A stretch of 64,000 bases of DNA, from the NCBI GenBank assembly GCA_002337055.1, contig DDFG01000004.1, positions 186,001 through 250,000 of the forward strand, given 5' to 3'. This document shows, piece by piece, positions 52,006-60,661 of the stretch (positions are counted from its first letter, which is position 1; each line of letters begins with the position of its first letter). The notes under the pieces were generated by a model. It was not told the origin of the DNA. It ran no database searches and worked only from the letters and a program-made list of their open reading frames with translations. The position numbers were made by a program, and so were the translations under genes. The DNA is from Betaproteobacteria bacterium UBA1934. Its GTDB lineage: Bacteria > Pseudomonadota > Gammaproteobacteria > Burkholderiales > Rhodocyclaceae.

Positions 52006-54564
52006 TCAGTGGCTACGACTCTCCGTCACGAGGCGAACGGTACCCTGCATGCCATCGACCTCGACCTCATCGCCATCCCTCAACGCTTCCAGAATGCCCG
52101 GCAGGTTGACGACTGCCGGCAGAGCAAACTCGCGGGCGACAATCGCCCCGTGCGAAAGATAGCCGCCTGTTTCGACTACCAACCCACCTGCCTTGAGAAA
52201 GAGCGGCGTCCAGCCCGGATCGGTGGAGGGCGCCAGCAATATCTCACCGGGCAATAACGCACCGCCCTGGGCGGGATGATTCAGGCGGCGGACCTTGCCG
52301 CGTGCGATCCCCGTCCCCGTCGCCACACCCCGCCAAAGCGCGCCGTCGCCGGCAGACTGGGCGACCGACCCGATCATGGCCTGCGCCCCGCTCTCCAACC
52401 CATCTTCACCGGTCAAACGCCAGTCGGCGGGGGTCGCCTCCTGCCATTCGGCAAAACGCTTCGCCCGGGCAGCCAACCGCGCGCGGATGCCCGCAACGGG
52501 AATTTGCCCGGCCATTGCGCGCTGAACCTCGCTGGGCAGCAGCAAAAAAATATCCTCTCGCACCTCAAGCATGCCAAGGGCCACCAGCCGCTCGCCAGCC
52601 GCCAACCACAGCCTACGGGCGGCAGCGGCAATGGAAATCAGCGTGCTGCGAGCCGCTTCGCGCAAGTTGCTGTCGCGCCGTGCCTCGCTGACTTGCCGGC
52701 CCAGGATCGCACGCGTCCAAAACGGCGCGGTTTGGCGGATGCGTCGCCACGCCTCCGCGGCGCCTTGCCGCTGGCGGGCGCGCAGCGCGACGAGGTCGAC
52801 ACTCGCCAATGCAGGCAATTGCGTCAGGAGCAGCTCGGGTTGTTCCCGCCAGCGCGGATTGCGCAAGTAGGTTTCGTAATGACCACGATGCCCGAATTCC
52901 GTCAAAAAGGCTGTCAGGGCAGCCACAAAATCGGGTTGCTGCATCAGTTTGCCGGTTTCGCCTTGCGGCCCCATGGATGGCTTGGCGATCCGCGCCAGTT
53001 CCAGCAACGCGTAGCCCTGCGCAGCCGTTTCGCTCGGCTCACCATCCGCCAGGAGAGCAGCCCCGATGGCTTCGGCTTCGCCGGGATAAACGCGGTTGAG
53101 GGTGTCGAGCAAAAGCGAAAGGCTACCGCCGCCGGCGCCCTGCAAGAAATACAGGCCCTCGGCCCGACGCGAGAGCGGCAGCAGTGCCATTAGGGCAGCT
53201 TCCAGCTCGGCATCGTTCTGCGGCACCGGCTGTTGCACGCACGCCAGCGCCGTTTGGCGAAGCTCTCTGATCTCCCGCTGACCCCGTCGCCGTAGCGCAG
53301 AGACCCGAAATAGATAGCGCAGGGTGTTGCCGATGCGCCGCAATCTGTCGCCGAAGCCGGGCGGTTGAACGGCAATGGCGGGATGATGCCCGCCCATCAT
53401 GGCGTTAAACCGCTCCGGCACGAGCCCAATGGCATCCCAGGCTTCCCATTGCATCATGCTGGCTTCGAGATAGAGACAGCCATCGAATAAGCGGGCCCGC
53501 TGCGCGCCGGGCCAGAGCGCATATCCGCACACGCGCCAGCCGGGTTCGAGCAGCTGATTGACCGCCCGCCGGGAAAAGGCCCAATCCATCGGCGACAGCG
53601 GCTCCGGCATCACCTCGCAGGTGTTGCCGCGTGTCCAGATCGCCGGCTGCCCGCGCAGGGCGGGGTAAGTGCAGTAGGGCTTGCGCGTCACCGGGCGCGC
53701 TTGCGTCAGCCAGAACCGTTTGCCATCCCACACCCATTCGAGATCGTAAATGGGCGTCACGAGATCCAGCGCCTGCGCGGCGTCCCATACCAACGCAGCC
53801 AGCGCTTCGGCTTGCGCCGTGTCCAGAACGGCCTGCGCGGCGTGTTCGGCCGGTACCGGCACATGTTCTGTACCACCTTCGGGCAAGGCGACGGTCATGC
53901 GGGATTTACTGCCGATCCGACACGTCTGGACCCGCCAGAGGTCGGTATCATCCTCGGCCAGCAAGTATTCATCGCCCGCCGCGACGCCACCGACCAGGCT
54001 TTCTCCCAGCCCTCGATTGGCATGGAGAATCATCCGATCTTCGCGCCCGCTGGCCGGATCGCAGGTAAATGCGATGCCGGAGGCTTCCGCGTGCAGCAAC
54101 GGCATGACCACCGCTGCCATCTCTGCTTCTGCCGGCAACCCAAGTCGCGCGCGGTAGGCGAGCGCTGCCGGGGTATCCAGCGAATCCCATACCGTGCGTA
54201 CCGCCGCCAGGGCGGCCGACAAACCCCGCACATTTAGGCAGGAACGATAGATGCCGGCAAACGACGCCGAGGCCGCATCTTCGCCCACGGCCGAGGAGCG
54301 GATTGCCAGCGGCATTTCCAGCCAGCCACGCCGGGTCAGTTCCTCGTTCAGCATCGTTGCCAGCTCACGCGCCGCATCGGCGTGCTGCAACCGGCTCCAG
54401 ACGGCCGGAAGAATGAAGAAATCCGGCACCGGCAAGCCATACCTGCGCAGCATGCCCAACTGATGCCCTTTGCCACCCACCCATGCCGGCTCCGCAGCCG
54501 CCGCTTCGGCCGCGTCGATCAGGGCCATGGGCGGGTGGTTTTCGATGCTCTCCCCGGCATTCAT
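52006..54564 (-). CDS. Rifampin-phosphotransferase-like PEP-synthase-family enzyme
   Basis: An 852-residue two-module enzyme. The N-terminal ATP-grasp domain (about 1-310; VGGKGHQLGMLRRYGLPVPD, AIRSSAVGEDAASASFAG, WLTQARPVTR) is followed by a long middle region and a C-terminal phosphohistidine domain with His805 in GGYLSHGAIVARE. The PEP-binding TIM barrel of PpsA is missing, so it is not a PEP synthase. Domain order and length match rifampin phosphotransferase Rph (about 867 residues), whose middle domain binds the antibiotic; other PpsA-like enzymes of unknown substrate share the plan. The start overlaps the stop of the TetR gene by 4 bases (ATGA), so both are in one operon. Confidence 0.8.
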   Translation of the reverse strand: MNAGESIENHPPMALIDAAEAAAAEPAWVGGKGHQLGMLRRYGLPVPDFFILPAVWSRLQHADAARELATMLNEELTRRGWLEMPLAIRSSAVGEDAASASFAGIYRSCLNVRGLSAALAAVRTVWDSLDTPAALAYRARLGLPAEAEMAAVVMPLLHAEASGIAFTCDPASGREDRMILHANRGLGESLVGGVAAGDEYLLAEDDTDLWRVQTCRIGSKSRMTVALPEGGTEHVPVPAEHAAQAVLDTAQAEALAALVWDAAQALDLVTPIYDLEWVWDGKRFWLTQARPVTRKPYCTYPALRGQPAIWTRGNTCEVMPEPLSPMDWAFSRRAVNQLLEPGWRVCGYALWPGAQRARLFDGCLYLEASMMQWEAWDAIGLVPERFNAMMGGHHPAIAVQPPGFGDRLRRIGNTLRYLFRVSALRRRGQREIRELRQTALACVQQPVPQNDAELEAALMALLPLSRRAEGLYFLQGAGGGSLSLLLDTLNRVYPGEAEAIGAALLADGEPSETAAQGYALLELARIAKPSMGPQGETGKLMQQPDFVAALTAFLTEFGHRGHYETYLRNPRWREQPELLLTQLPALASVDLVALRARQRQGAAEAWRRIRQTAPFWTRAILGRQVSEARRDSNLREAARSTLISIAAAARRLWLAAGERLVALGMLEVREDIFLLLPSEVQRAMAGQIPVAGIRARLAARAKRFAEWQEATPADWRLTGEDGLESGAQAMIGSVAQSAGDGALWRGVATGTGIARGKVRRLNHPAQGGALLPGEILLAPSTDPGWTPLFLKAGGLVVETGGYLSHGAIVAREFALPAVVNLPGILEALRDGDEVEVDGMQGTVRLVTESRSH

Positions 54565-55175
54565 GACCGCTTCTCCATGCCCAGACAGACCAGATCGAGC
54601 ATCAGTCCGATTTCCTCAACCAGCGAGACGCCTTCGCCCAACAGCCAGTGCAGCATGGCCCCCAGGTGAGCAAATTGCAGGTAGTGCGCGAGCAACTCGG
54701 CAGGCTGGTCCACCCTGAACACCCCAGCCGCCTGACCTTCACCGATCAGCGCGGCAAAGATGCGATCAAACCCGCTGCGTTGCACGCCCTCGCGAAAAAG
54801 ACGGCGTTCGTTCAAGCGATAGAGCACGTATGGCAACAGATGGCCGCTATGCGCCTCGCACCAATGGGCGTGGTGCTCCAGAAAACACTGCAAGCGCGGG
54901 CGACCGGCGGAATGCCGTGCCAATTCGCCCTGAATCTGCGGCCAAGCCTCGCGCAGCTTCTGGTGCATGACGTGACTGAGTAATGCTTCCTTGGCCGGAA
55001 AATGCTTGTAGAGCGTGACCTTGGAAACATCGGCGGCCTCGGCGATGCGCTCCATCGTCACCGGATCGAAGCCTTCCGCCTCGAACAGCGTCCAGGCGGT
55101 CTCGGCCAGATGGTCGAGTTGCTGCAAGCGCTTGCGCTCGCGGCGACCCGGGTCGGGAGATTCAGACAACGTCAT
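54561..55175 (-). CDS. TetR/AcrR-family transcriptional regulator
   Basis: A 204-residue repressor. The N-terminal helix-turn-helix is clear (about 20-65; AWTLFEAEGFDPVTMERIAE, VSKVTLYKHFPAKEALLSHV), and the C-terminal helical ligand domain has an unknown inducer. ATG at 55175 with AAAGGAG 8 bases upstream is chosen; a GTG just before it is closer. It is immediately upstream of the Rph-like gene and probably controls it in response to a drug or metabolite. Confidence 0.9.
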   Translation of the reverse strand: MTLSESPDPGRRERKRLQQLDHLAETAWTLFEAEGFDPVTMERIAEAADVSKVTLYKHFPAKEALLSHVMHQKLREAWPQIQGELARHSAGRPRLQCFLEHHAHWCEAHSGHLLPYVLYRLNERRLFREGVQRSGFDRIFAALIGEGQAAGVFRVDQPAELLAHYLQFAHLGAMLHWLLGEGVSLVEEIGLMLDLVCLGMEKRS

Positions 55176-55473
55176 CACAACGACTCCTTTCTTTCGCCAA
55201 CAGGGCGCGCTGGGGATGGCGGCGGTAATATCGTCCGCCCCACCATTCCTGCAAGGGAAACAGGCGGTAATCGGGAAGCGGCGGCGTCACCCAGGGGCGA
55301 TTGCGGTCGAACTCTGGCGGTACGCGCAAGCGTTGACGAGCCGGATCGAGCCGCACTCTGGTAACCCACACATTCACCGCATCGGCCGCGCGCGCACGCT
55401 CGATGCCGTCGCCATCCACAATCCGACTACCACCGGGAAAATACGATTCGATATCCGGTAACCAACCTGGCAT
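55162..55473 (-). pseudogene. Unrecognised open frame, possibly the end of a decayed gene
   Basis: A 103-codon minus-strand frame rich in Trp, Arg and Pro (RLFPLQEWWGGRYYRRHPQR near the C terminus) has gene-like composition but no ribosome-binding site before its ATG. The same frame is open upstream as far as a TAG at 55510, after which another short frame continues to an ATG at 55692, so an in-frame stop may have split a longer gene. Its stop overlaps the TetR start. I do not recognise the family; it may also simply be non-coding. Confidence 0.4.
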
Positions 55474-55839
55474 GGCCGGGCGCCACGGGTCATACTTGTT
55501 TCCAGATAACTACCGCCTAGATGCCCCCCAATGACCGGGCAGTAGCGCACAGGAATTGCTCCACCCCGCGACCTTGCGGCGTCGCCCGGCGCCCTGTCGC
55601 GCCGCCAGGGCAATCTGCGCCCCGACCTCATCCAGATGTGCGCCGCCGGGCTCCCTGACGGATTGCACGACGCCTATCTCGAGCGTTTTCATGGCGCACC
55701 AAAAAATTAACGACGTTTATTACTGTACGACGTAAACTATTTTTCGTCCAGTGCTTCTCGGGCAACCACCCTCACAAATTCCCACGTATAGCTTCGTTGA
55801 TGTGTAGACATTTCTATATAATTCGACAATACTGGAAAC
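55474..55839. other. Region upstream of arsR with fragmentary frames
   Basis: No intact gene is seen. Short frames on both strands (for example plus-strand codons 55550-55710 with a TAG before them) suggest decay. The 55710-55737 stretch carries the repeat ACGACGT twice (55710-55716 and 55727-55733) and GTTTA-N13-TAAAC. A TATAAT at 55817-55822 probably serves arsR, whose ATG is 18 bases farther. Confidence 0.45.
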
Positions 55840-56196
55840 ATGGAAACTTTAAACGCTGCCGAACTGCTCGCTGCCCTGGGTCATGAATCCCGTCTGGCTA
55901 TCTTCCGTCTGCTGATCGAAGCCGGCCCGGAAGGCAACAACGCCAGCGCTATCGGTGAGCATCTGGGGATGGCGCCGGCCACACTCTCCTTCCACCTCTC
56001 CCACCTGAGCCGCGTCGGTCTGATCGTCGGCGAGCGCGAAAGCCGCTTCATTCACTATTCCGCCAACTACAACACGATGGACGATCTCATCGCCTTTCTC
56101 ACCCGCAACTGCTGCCAAGGCACGGCTTGCCTGCCCAAAACCGCAGCGTGCGACACGACGGCAAAACGCCGCGCCCACATTGCGAGGAAACCCTGA
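55840..56196 (+). CDS. arsR: ArsR-family arsenite-responsive repressor
   Basis: A 118-residue winged-helix repressor that leaves DNA on binding As(III). The HTH region AIGEHLGMAPATLSFHLSHL lies at about 38-57. It lacks the ELCVCD metal site of plasmid ArsR in that helix. Instead a C-terminal cysteine cluster is present: C91, C92, C97 and C104 (NCCQGTACLPK), close to the C95, C96, C102 site known from the atypical ArsR of Acidithiobacillus ferrooxidans. It heads arsR-arsC-acr3-arsP, and its stop overlaps arsC by one base. Probably autoregulated from the TATAAT just upstream. Confidence 0.93.
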   Translation: METLNAAELLAALGHESRLAIFRLLIEAGPEGNNASAIGEHLGMAPATLSFHLSHLSRVGLIVGERESRFIHYSANYNTMDDLIAFLTRNCCQGTACLPKTAACDTTAKRRAHIARKP

Positions 56197-56609
56197 TGCA
56201 CTCTCCCAAAACCGTTCTGGTGCTTTGTACCGGAAATTCGTGCCGCTCCCAGATGGGTGAAGCCATTCTGAACCACGATCTGGCCGGCCTCGTACGCGGC
56301 ATTTCCGCCGGCACCCGGCCGCAGGCGAAGGTCGCCGAGGGCGCGCTCGAGGCACTCAGACTGGCCGGCCTACCCACTTCGGGTCTCTACCCCAAGGATG
56401 TCAATGCGGTCATGGACGAGGACATCGACCTGGTTGTCAGCGTCTGCGACAACGCCCGGGAAAGCTGCCCGATCTTCCCGCGGCCGGTGAAGCGCATCCA
56501 CGTTGGCTTTCATGACCCGCATGGCGAGCCACTGGAGAGTTTTATCGCCGTTCGGGACGATCTGCGCGCCCGCCTGATTCCCGCCGTGCGCGAAGCATTG
56601 GGCATCTAG
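56196..56609 (+). CDS. arsC: Arsenate reductase, thioredoxin-coupled low-molecular-weight type
   Basis: Reduces arsenate to arsenite for export. It has 137 residues of the LMW phosphatase fold. The P-loop is C11TGNSC16RS, and the redox pair C84 and C91 lies in SVCDNARESCP, spaced as C82/C89 of plasmid pI258 ArsC, so thioredoxin rather than glutaredoxin should recycle it. The start overlaps the arsR stop by one base (TGATG). The downstream arsenite pump gene starts 20 bases after the stop. Confidence 0.94.
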   Translation: MHSPKTVLVLCTGNSCRSQMGEAILNHDLAGLVRGISAGTRPQAKVAEGALEALRLAGLPTSGLYPKDVNAVMDEDIDLVVSVCDNARESCPIFPRPVKRIHVGFHDPHGEPLESFIAVRDDLRARLIPAVREALGI

Positions 56610-56629
56610 TCCCTGTTCAAGGAGTTGCG

Positions 56630-57697
56630 ATGTCTTCCGTCCAATGTGAAGTGACCGCCAAGGTGGCTGCGGGCGTGCCTATGAGTTTTTTTGAGCGCTA
56701 CCTCACGGTCTGGGTCTTTCTCTGCATCCTTGTCGGCATCGTGGCCGGACAGATGGCGCCCACGGTGTTTCAAGCCATTGGCCGCATGGAATTCGCCCAG
56801 GTGAATCTGCCGGTTGGGCTACTGATCTGGGTCATGATCATTCCCATGCTGGTCAAGGTCGACTTCGGCGCCCTGCATGAGGTCAGACAACACGTCCGGG
56901 GCATCGGCGTCACCCTGTTCGTGAATTGGCTGGTGAAGCCATTTTCCATGGCCTTTCTGGGTTGGCTGTTCGTCCGCCACCTGTTTGCGCCGATGCTGCC
57001 CGCAGGGCAACTCGATAGCTACATCGCCGGCCTCATCCTGCTGGCGGCAGCCCCTTGTACCGCCATGGTTTTTGTCTGGAGCCGTCTATCCAACGGCGAC
57101 CCGCTGTTCACGCTGTCGCAGGTGGCGCTGAACGACATGATCATGGTGTTTGCATTTGCGCCGATCGTGGCCTTTCTGCTCGGCATATCGTCCATCACCG
57201 TGCCCTGGGACACCCTGCTGACCTCGGTGCTGCTCTATATCGTCATCCCCGTCATCCTCGCCCAACTCTGGCGCAAGTCGCTCATGAGCAAGGGACAGGC
57301 GGCGTTCGATGTCGCCATGGCGAAGATCGGGCCGTGGTCGATATCGGCCCTGCTGGCAACCCTGGTGCTGCTCTTCGCCTTTCAGGGCGAAGCCATCATC
57401 CGCCAGCCGCTGGTCATTGCGCTGCTGGCGGTGCCCATCCTGATACAAGTCTTTTTCAACTCGGCTCTGGCCTACTGGCTGAACAAGATTTCCGGCGAGA
57501 AACACAATGTCGCCTGCCCATCGGCTTTGATCGGCGCCTCCAATTTCTTCGAACTCGCGGTCGCCGCCGCCATCAGCCTCTTTGGATTCGAATCGGGCGC
57601 CGCCCTGGCCACCGTCGTCGGCGTTCTCATCGAAGTGCCGGTCATGCTTCTCGTGGTCAAGGTCGTCAATGCCTCCAAGGAGTGGTACGAAGCCTGA
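56630..57697 (+). CDS. acr3: ACR3-type arsenite efflux permease
   Basis: Inner-membrane exporter of arsenite, 355 residues with about ten hydrophobic segments. The ACR3 hallmark AAPCTAMVFVWS is at about 140-151, with the Cys needed for transport in known members; the N-terminal segment LTVWVFLCILVGIVAGQ and the middle LLYIVIPVILAQLWR are typical. It is not an ArsB-type pump. The gene lies in the ars operon, with ArsC making its substrate. Confidence 0.95.
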   Translation: MSSVQCEVTAKVAAGVPMSFFERYLTVWVFLCILVGIVAGQMAPTVFQAIGRMEFAQVNLPVGLLIWVMIIPMLVKVDFGALHEVRQHVRGIGVTLFVNWLVKPFSMAFLGWLFVRHLFAPMLPAGQLDSYIAGLILLAAAPCTAMVFVWSRLSNGDPLFTLSQVALNDMIMVFAFAPIVAFLLGISSITVPWDTLLTSVLLYIVIPVILAQLWRKSLMSKGQAAFDVAMAKIGPWSISALLATLVLLFAFQGEAIIRQPLVIALLAVPILIQVFFNSALAYWLNKISGEKHNVACPSALIGASNFFELAVAAAISLFGFESGAALATVVGVLIEVPVMLLVVKVVNASKEWYEA

Positions 57698-57719
57698 TCG
57701 CCTCCCGCCAAACCTCACC

Positions 57720-58763
57720 ATGACAACATCGCCTCTCCCCTCGCACGTTCTGCCCCGTTGGCTGGTCATGCTCGCAGTCGCCAGCATTCTGTGGGTGGCG
57801 GCCTACAGCCATCTCACCGATTTTGCGGATGCTCTGCTGTCGCTCACCGGTATGACGCGCGAAACCCGACCGGGCGAAGCGCTGCACTTCTTCCTGTACG
57901 ACACGCCTAAAGTCCTGTTGCTGCTGACCGGCATCGTCTTCGTCATGGGCATCGTGCAAACTTTCTTTGCGCCCGAGCGAACCCGTGCGCTGCTGGCCGG
58001 CAGGCGGGTCGGCATTGGCAATGTTCTCGCGGCGTCGCTCGGCATCGTCACCCCGTTTTGCTCGTGTTCGGCCGTGCCCCTGTTCATCGGTTTTCTCTCC
58101 GCCGGCATTCCGCTGGGCGTGACCTTTTCGTTTCTCATCTCGGCCCCCATGGTCAACGAAGTGGCGCTCGCACTGCTGTTCGGCATGTTCGGCTGGAAGG
58201 TGGCGGCTCTTTACCTCGGGCTGGGGCTCGCCGTGGCCATCGTCTCGGGATTGGTGATCGGTCAGCTAAAAATGGAAGACCACCTCGAAGACTGGGTACA
58301 ACAAATTCAGAAAGGCCAGCTTGCTCCTCTCTCAGGCGAGGAACTGACTTGGGTGAACCGCTTCGAGGCCGGACGAAACCATGTCCGGAATATCGTCGGC
58401 AAGGTCTGGCCCTATATGCTGGCCGGCATTGCAGTCGGCGCCGGCATTCACGGCTATGTGCCGCAAGACTTCATGGCATCGTTCATGGGCAAGGACGCGT
58501 GGTGGGCGGTGCCCGCCGCGGTCCTGCTCGGCGTTCCGATGTACGCCAACGCGGCGGGCATCATCCCGGTGGTCGAAGCCCTGCTCGGCAAGGGCGCGGC
58601 GCTGGGTACGGTGCTGGCATTCATGATGTCCGTCATCGCCCTGTCGGTGCCGGAAATGATCATTTTGCGCAAAGCCCTGAAGCCGCGCCTGATCGCCACC
58701 TTCGCCGGCGTCGTGGCAACCGGCATTCTGCTGGTCGGTTATGTGTTCAATCTGGTCTTGTAA
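57720..58763 (+). CDS. arsP: ArsP-like permease (DUF318 family)
   Basis: A 347-residue membrane protein with eight or so hydrophobic segments. The family motif PFCSCSAVPLFIGF at about 117-130 and a second conserved stretch GVPMYANAAGIIPVVEALL near 276-294 mark the ArsP/DUF318 group. ArsP exports trivalent organoarsenicals such as methylarsenite; other members have unknown cargo. ATG at 57720, shortly after the acr3 stop, gives the natural N terminus. A small thioredoxin-like protein follows 16 bases downstream, a common pairing. The function is inferred from family and the ars context. Confidence 0.87.
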   Translation: MTTSPLPSHVLPRWLVMLAVASILWVAAYSHLTDFADALLSLTGMTRETRPGEALHFFLYDTPKVLLLLTGIVFVMGIVQTFFAPERTRALLAGRRVGIGNVLAASLGIVTPFCSCSAVPLFIGFLSAGIPLGVTFSFLISAPMVNEVALALLFGMFGWKVAALYLGLGLAVAIVSGLVIGQLKMEDHLEDWVQQIQKGQLAPLSGEELTWVNRFEAGRNHVRNIVGKVWPYMLAGIAVGAGIHGYVPQDFMASFMGKDAWWAVPAAVLLGVPMYANAAGIIPVVEALLGKGAALGTVLAFMMSVIALSVPEMIILRKALKPRLIATFAGVVATGILLVGYVFNLVL

Positions 58764-58779
58764 CTCTCGGGAGAAACTG

Positions 58780-59025
58780 ATGAAAAACGTCAAAGTCTTG
58801 GGTACCGGATGCGCCAACTGCCGCCACACCGCGGAATTGATCGAGTCGATTGCCCGGGAGCGGGGCAATCCGATTCAACTGGACAAGGTGGAAGATCTGC
58901 CCGGCATCATGAGCTACGGCGTGATGTCGACCCCGGGCGTCGTGATCGACGGCAAGGTGGTCCACGCCGGCGGCGTTCCGAGCCGGGAAAAGGTCGAATC
59001 GTGGTTCGCACGGTCTGACGCCTGA
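58780..59025 (+). CDS. Small thioredoxin-family CxxC protein
   Basis: An 81-residue thioredoxin-fold protein of the TM0996/MTH895 type. The redox motif GTGCANCRHT sits at about 8-17 and cis-Pro in MSTPGVVIDGK near 47-57. No signal peptide is present, so it is cytoplasmic. It follows the ArsP-like permease and may reduce or carry arsenic or thiol partners for it. GGGAGAAACTG precedes the start. The 86 bases to the convergent torD-like gene hold a 7-bp hairpin at 59098-59119 without T-run. Confidence 0.88.
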   Translation: MKNVKVLGTGCANCRHTAELIESIARERGNPIQLDKVEDLPGIMSYGVMSTPGVVIDGKVVHAGGVPSREKVESWFARSDA

Positions 59026-59111
59026 CGGCAGCAAATCACGCCGCCGGAAAAGACTGCCGAAGGGGCCGGGAACTGGCCCATCCGACAATCCGGCCTCGCC
59101 GCTACGAGACG

Positions 59112-59732
59112 CTAGCGGCTCAGTTCGGTCAGCACGACCTGCTCGGTGATGTCCGCCAATTCGCGGTAAAAGGCGGTTTCTGCGTGTTCGCGCAAGCTTG
59201 CAGCAAACCGCCCCACCCATTTGCCGAGATGCTCGCCTAGCAGACGCTGGCGCAAGGCTTCGGCGCTTGCCCGTTTTTCGGCATCTCCATCGTTCAGCGC
59301 CTGACAGCGCCGAAACAGGAGCACATACAGAAATTCGAGTTCAACGGCGATGTGATCCGGCAGATCCCGGAACGAGTCGTCGAGATCGAAACCGCCCTCC
59401 TGATAGAGCGTCTGAACGGGAAACAGGAGGCCTTCGCTCGGGCCGGCCTCGCGCGGTAGCCAGAACGATTCGTAGGGCATGGCGACAGGGCGCGCCGGCC
59501 CGACAAACAATCGCGTGTGATCAACCAGCAAGGTCTGCAAGTCGTCGCCGGCAAATGCCTTGCCAAGCCGACCGGCGAGCGCCGCCAGATCGGAATTGAG
59601 CACTTCGGCGACCGCCTGCATGGATTCGAACAGACGCTCTTCGGAAAAATCCGGGCACGGTTCGTAATAACAGGCCGCGACAAACCGGCTCAGGTCGGCG
59701 CGCGCAAGTCCCACAACGGCTTCAGAAACCAT
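59112..59732 (-). CDS. TorD/DmsD-family molybdoenzyme maturation chaperone
   Basis: Cytoplasmic chaperone of 206 residues, all-helical, that protects an apo-molybdoenzyme and its Tat signal. Family features are CYYEPCPDFSEE near 21-32, the VDHTRLFVGP motif near 70-79, and YESFWLPREAG near 86-96 (the typical 'P-x-ES' region). ATG at 59732 with AAGGAG 5 bases upstream is chosen. It is third in the minus-strand run after the catalytic and Fe-S subunits, which fits ArxD/ArrD in arsenic respiration operons. Confidence 0.9.
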   Translation of the reverse strand: MVSEAVVGLARADLSRFVAACYYEPCPDFSEERLFESMQAVAEVLNSDLAALAGRLGKAFAGDDLQTLLVDHTRLFVGPARPVAMPYESFWLPREAGPSEGLLFPVQTLYQEGGFDLDDSFRDLPDHIAVELEFLYVLLFRRCQALNDGDAEKRASAEALRQRLLGEHLGKWVGRFAASLREHAETAFYRELADITEQVVLTELSR

Positions 59733-59834
59733 GGTCACTCCTTAAGAAGCCCTCATCCTGCCGGAAGACGATCCGGTTTTCCATACACATGGGGCCGGCA
59801 TGGCCGGCCCCTCTGTCAATTGCCTCCTGCAACC

Positions 59835-60632
59835 TCAGCCCCGCTGGCTGTACTTGCCGACATAATGCACGTTCGGTTTCGTCCCTTTTTCCTCTCTGAG
59901 CCGGAAGGATCTTTCCTTGGCCAGCACCTGCGCAATCGGGCTTTGGGGGTCATCCTGATCGCCAAAAATGCGCGCCTTGGACGGGCACACCTCGACACAC
60001 GCCGGCTGCAGACCGTTCTGAACGCGGTGGTAACAGAAGGTACATTTCTCGATCACGTCGTCCGAGCGGATCGCTTTCAGTTCGCCACCCTGCCAGGCAT
60101 TCATTGCAGGCACCCGCACTTTGGTCTTGGCCGACACTTCCGCGCCCGTAGCCGTACAACCCGCAATTGCGGCTTTCTTGCCACTCCAGAACGGTTGCGG
60201 ATCGTCGCCCGCCGCGTTGAGGCTGATAACGCTATAGGTCTCGCCGGTCAGGCTGGTGTTGTCGAGCTCCTCATGACTATACGGGCAGGCTTTCTGACAG
60301 CGGCCACAGCCAACGCACAGTTCGGGATCGTGCAGGGTGATGCCTTCCGGCGTCTTGAACAAGGCCTTGAAGGGTTTCCCCTTGCCCGCTTTCTTCTTGT
60401 TGCCTGGACAAATCTTGACGCAGGGCGCGTCGGTACAGTGATTGCACAACACAGGCATGACGAAATGCCGGGTGTTGGGAAACGTTCCCTCGGTGTGCAT
60501 GATGAAATCCGCCCAGTTGAAGCTCTGGTTCTCCGAACGGATACGCGTGTTGTTTTCGGTCTTGCAGGCCAGGGCACAGGCGCCGCAGCCAACGCAGCGT
60601 GCCAGATCGATGACCATTCCCATTCTTGCCAT
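59835..60632 (-). CDS. Four-cluster ferredoxin-like electron transfer subunit (ArxB/ArrB-like)
   Basis: A 265-residue iron-sulfur protein with four cysteine groups for [4Fe-4S] clusters: CVGCGACALAC near 13-23, CNHCTDAPCVKICP near 63-76, CVGCGRCQKACP near 106-117, and CTFCYHRVQNGLQPACVEVC near 195-214. Electrons would run between the molybdopterin subunit and a quinol or cytochrome partner. No signal peptide is present, so it is probably exported with its partner by Tat. It begins 29 bases after the catalytic gene. The torD-like gene follows; no NrfD-type membrane anchor is seen. Confidence 0.92.
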   Translation of the reverse strand: MARMGMVIDLARCVGCGACALACKTENNTRIRSENQSFNWADFIMHTEGTFPNTRHFVMPVLCNHCTDAPCVKICPGNKKKAGKGKPFKALFKTPEGITLHDPELCVGCGRCQKACPYSHEELDNTSLTGETYSVISLNAAGDDPQPFWSGKKAAIAGCTATGAEVSAKTKVRVPAMNAWQGGELKAIRSDDVIEKCTFCYHRVQNGLQPACVEVCPSKARIFGDQDDPQSPIAQVLAKERSFRLREEKGTKPNVHYVGKYSQRG

Positions 60633-60661
60633 GATGGACTCCTCTTAGTCGATGCGCGGGC

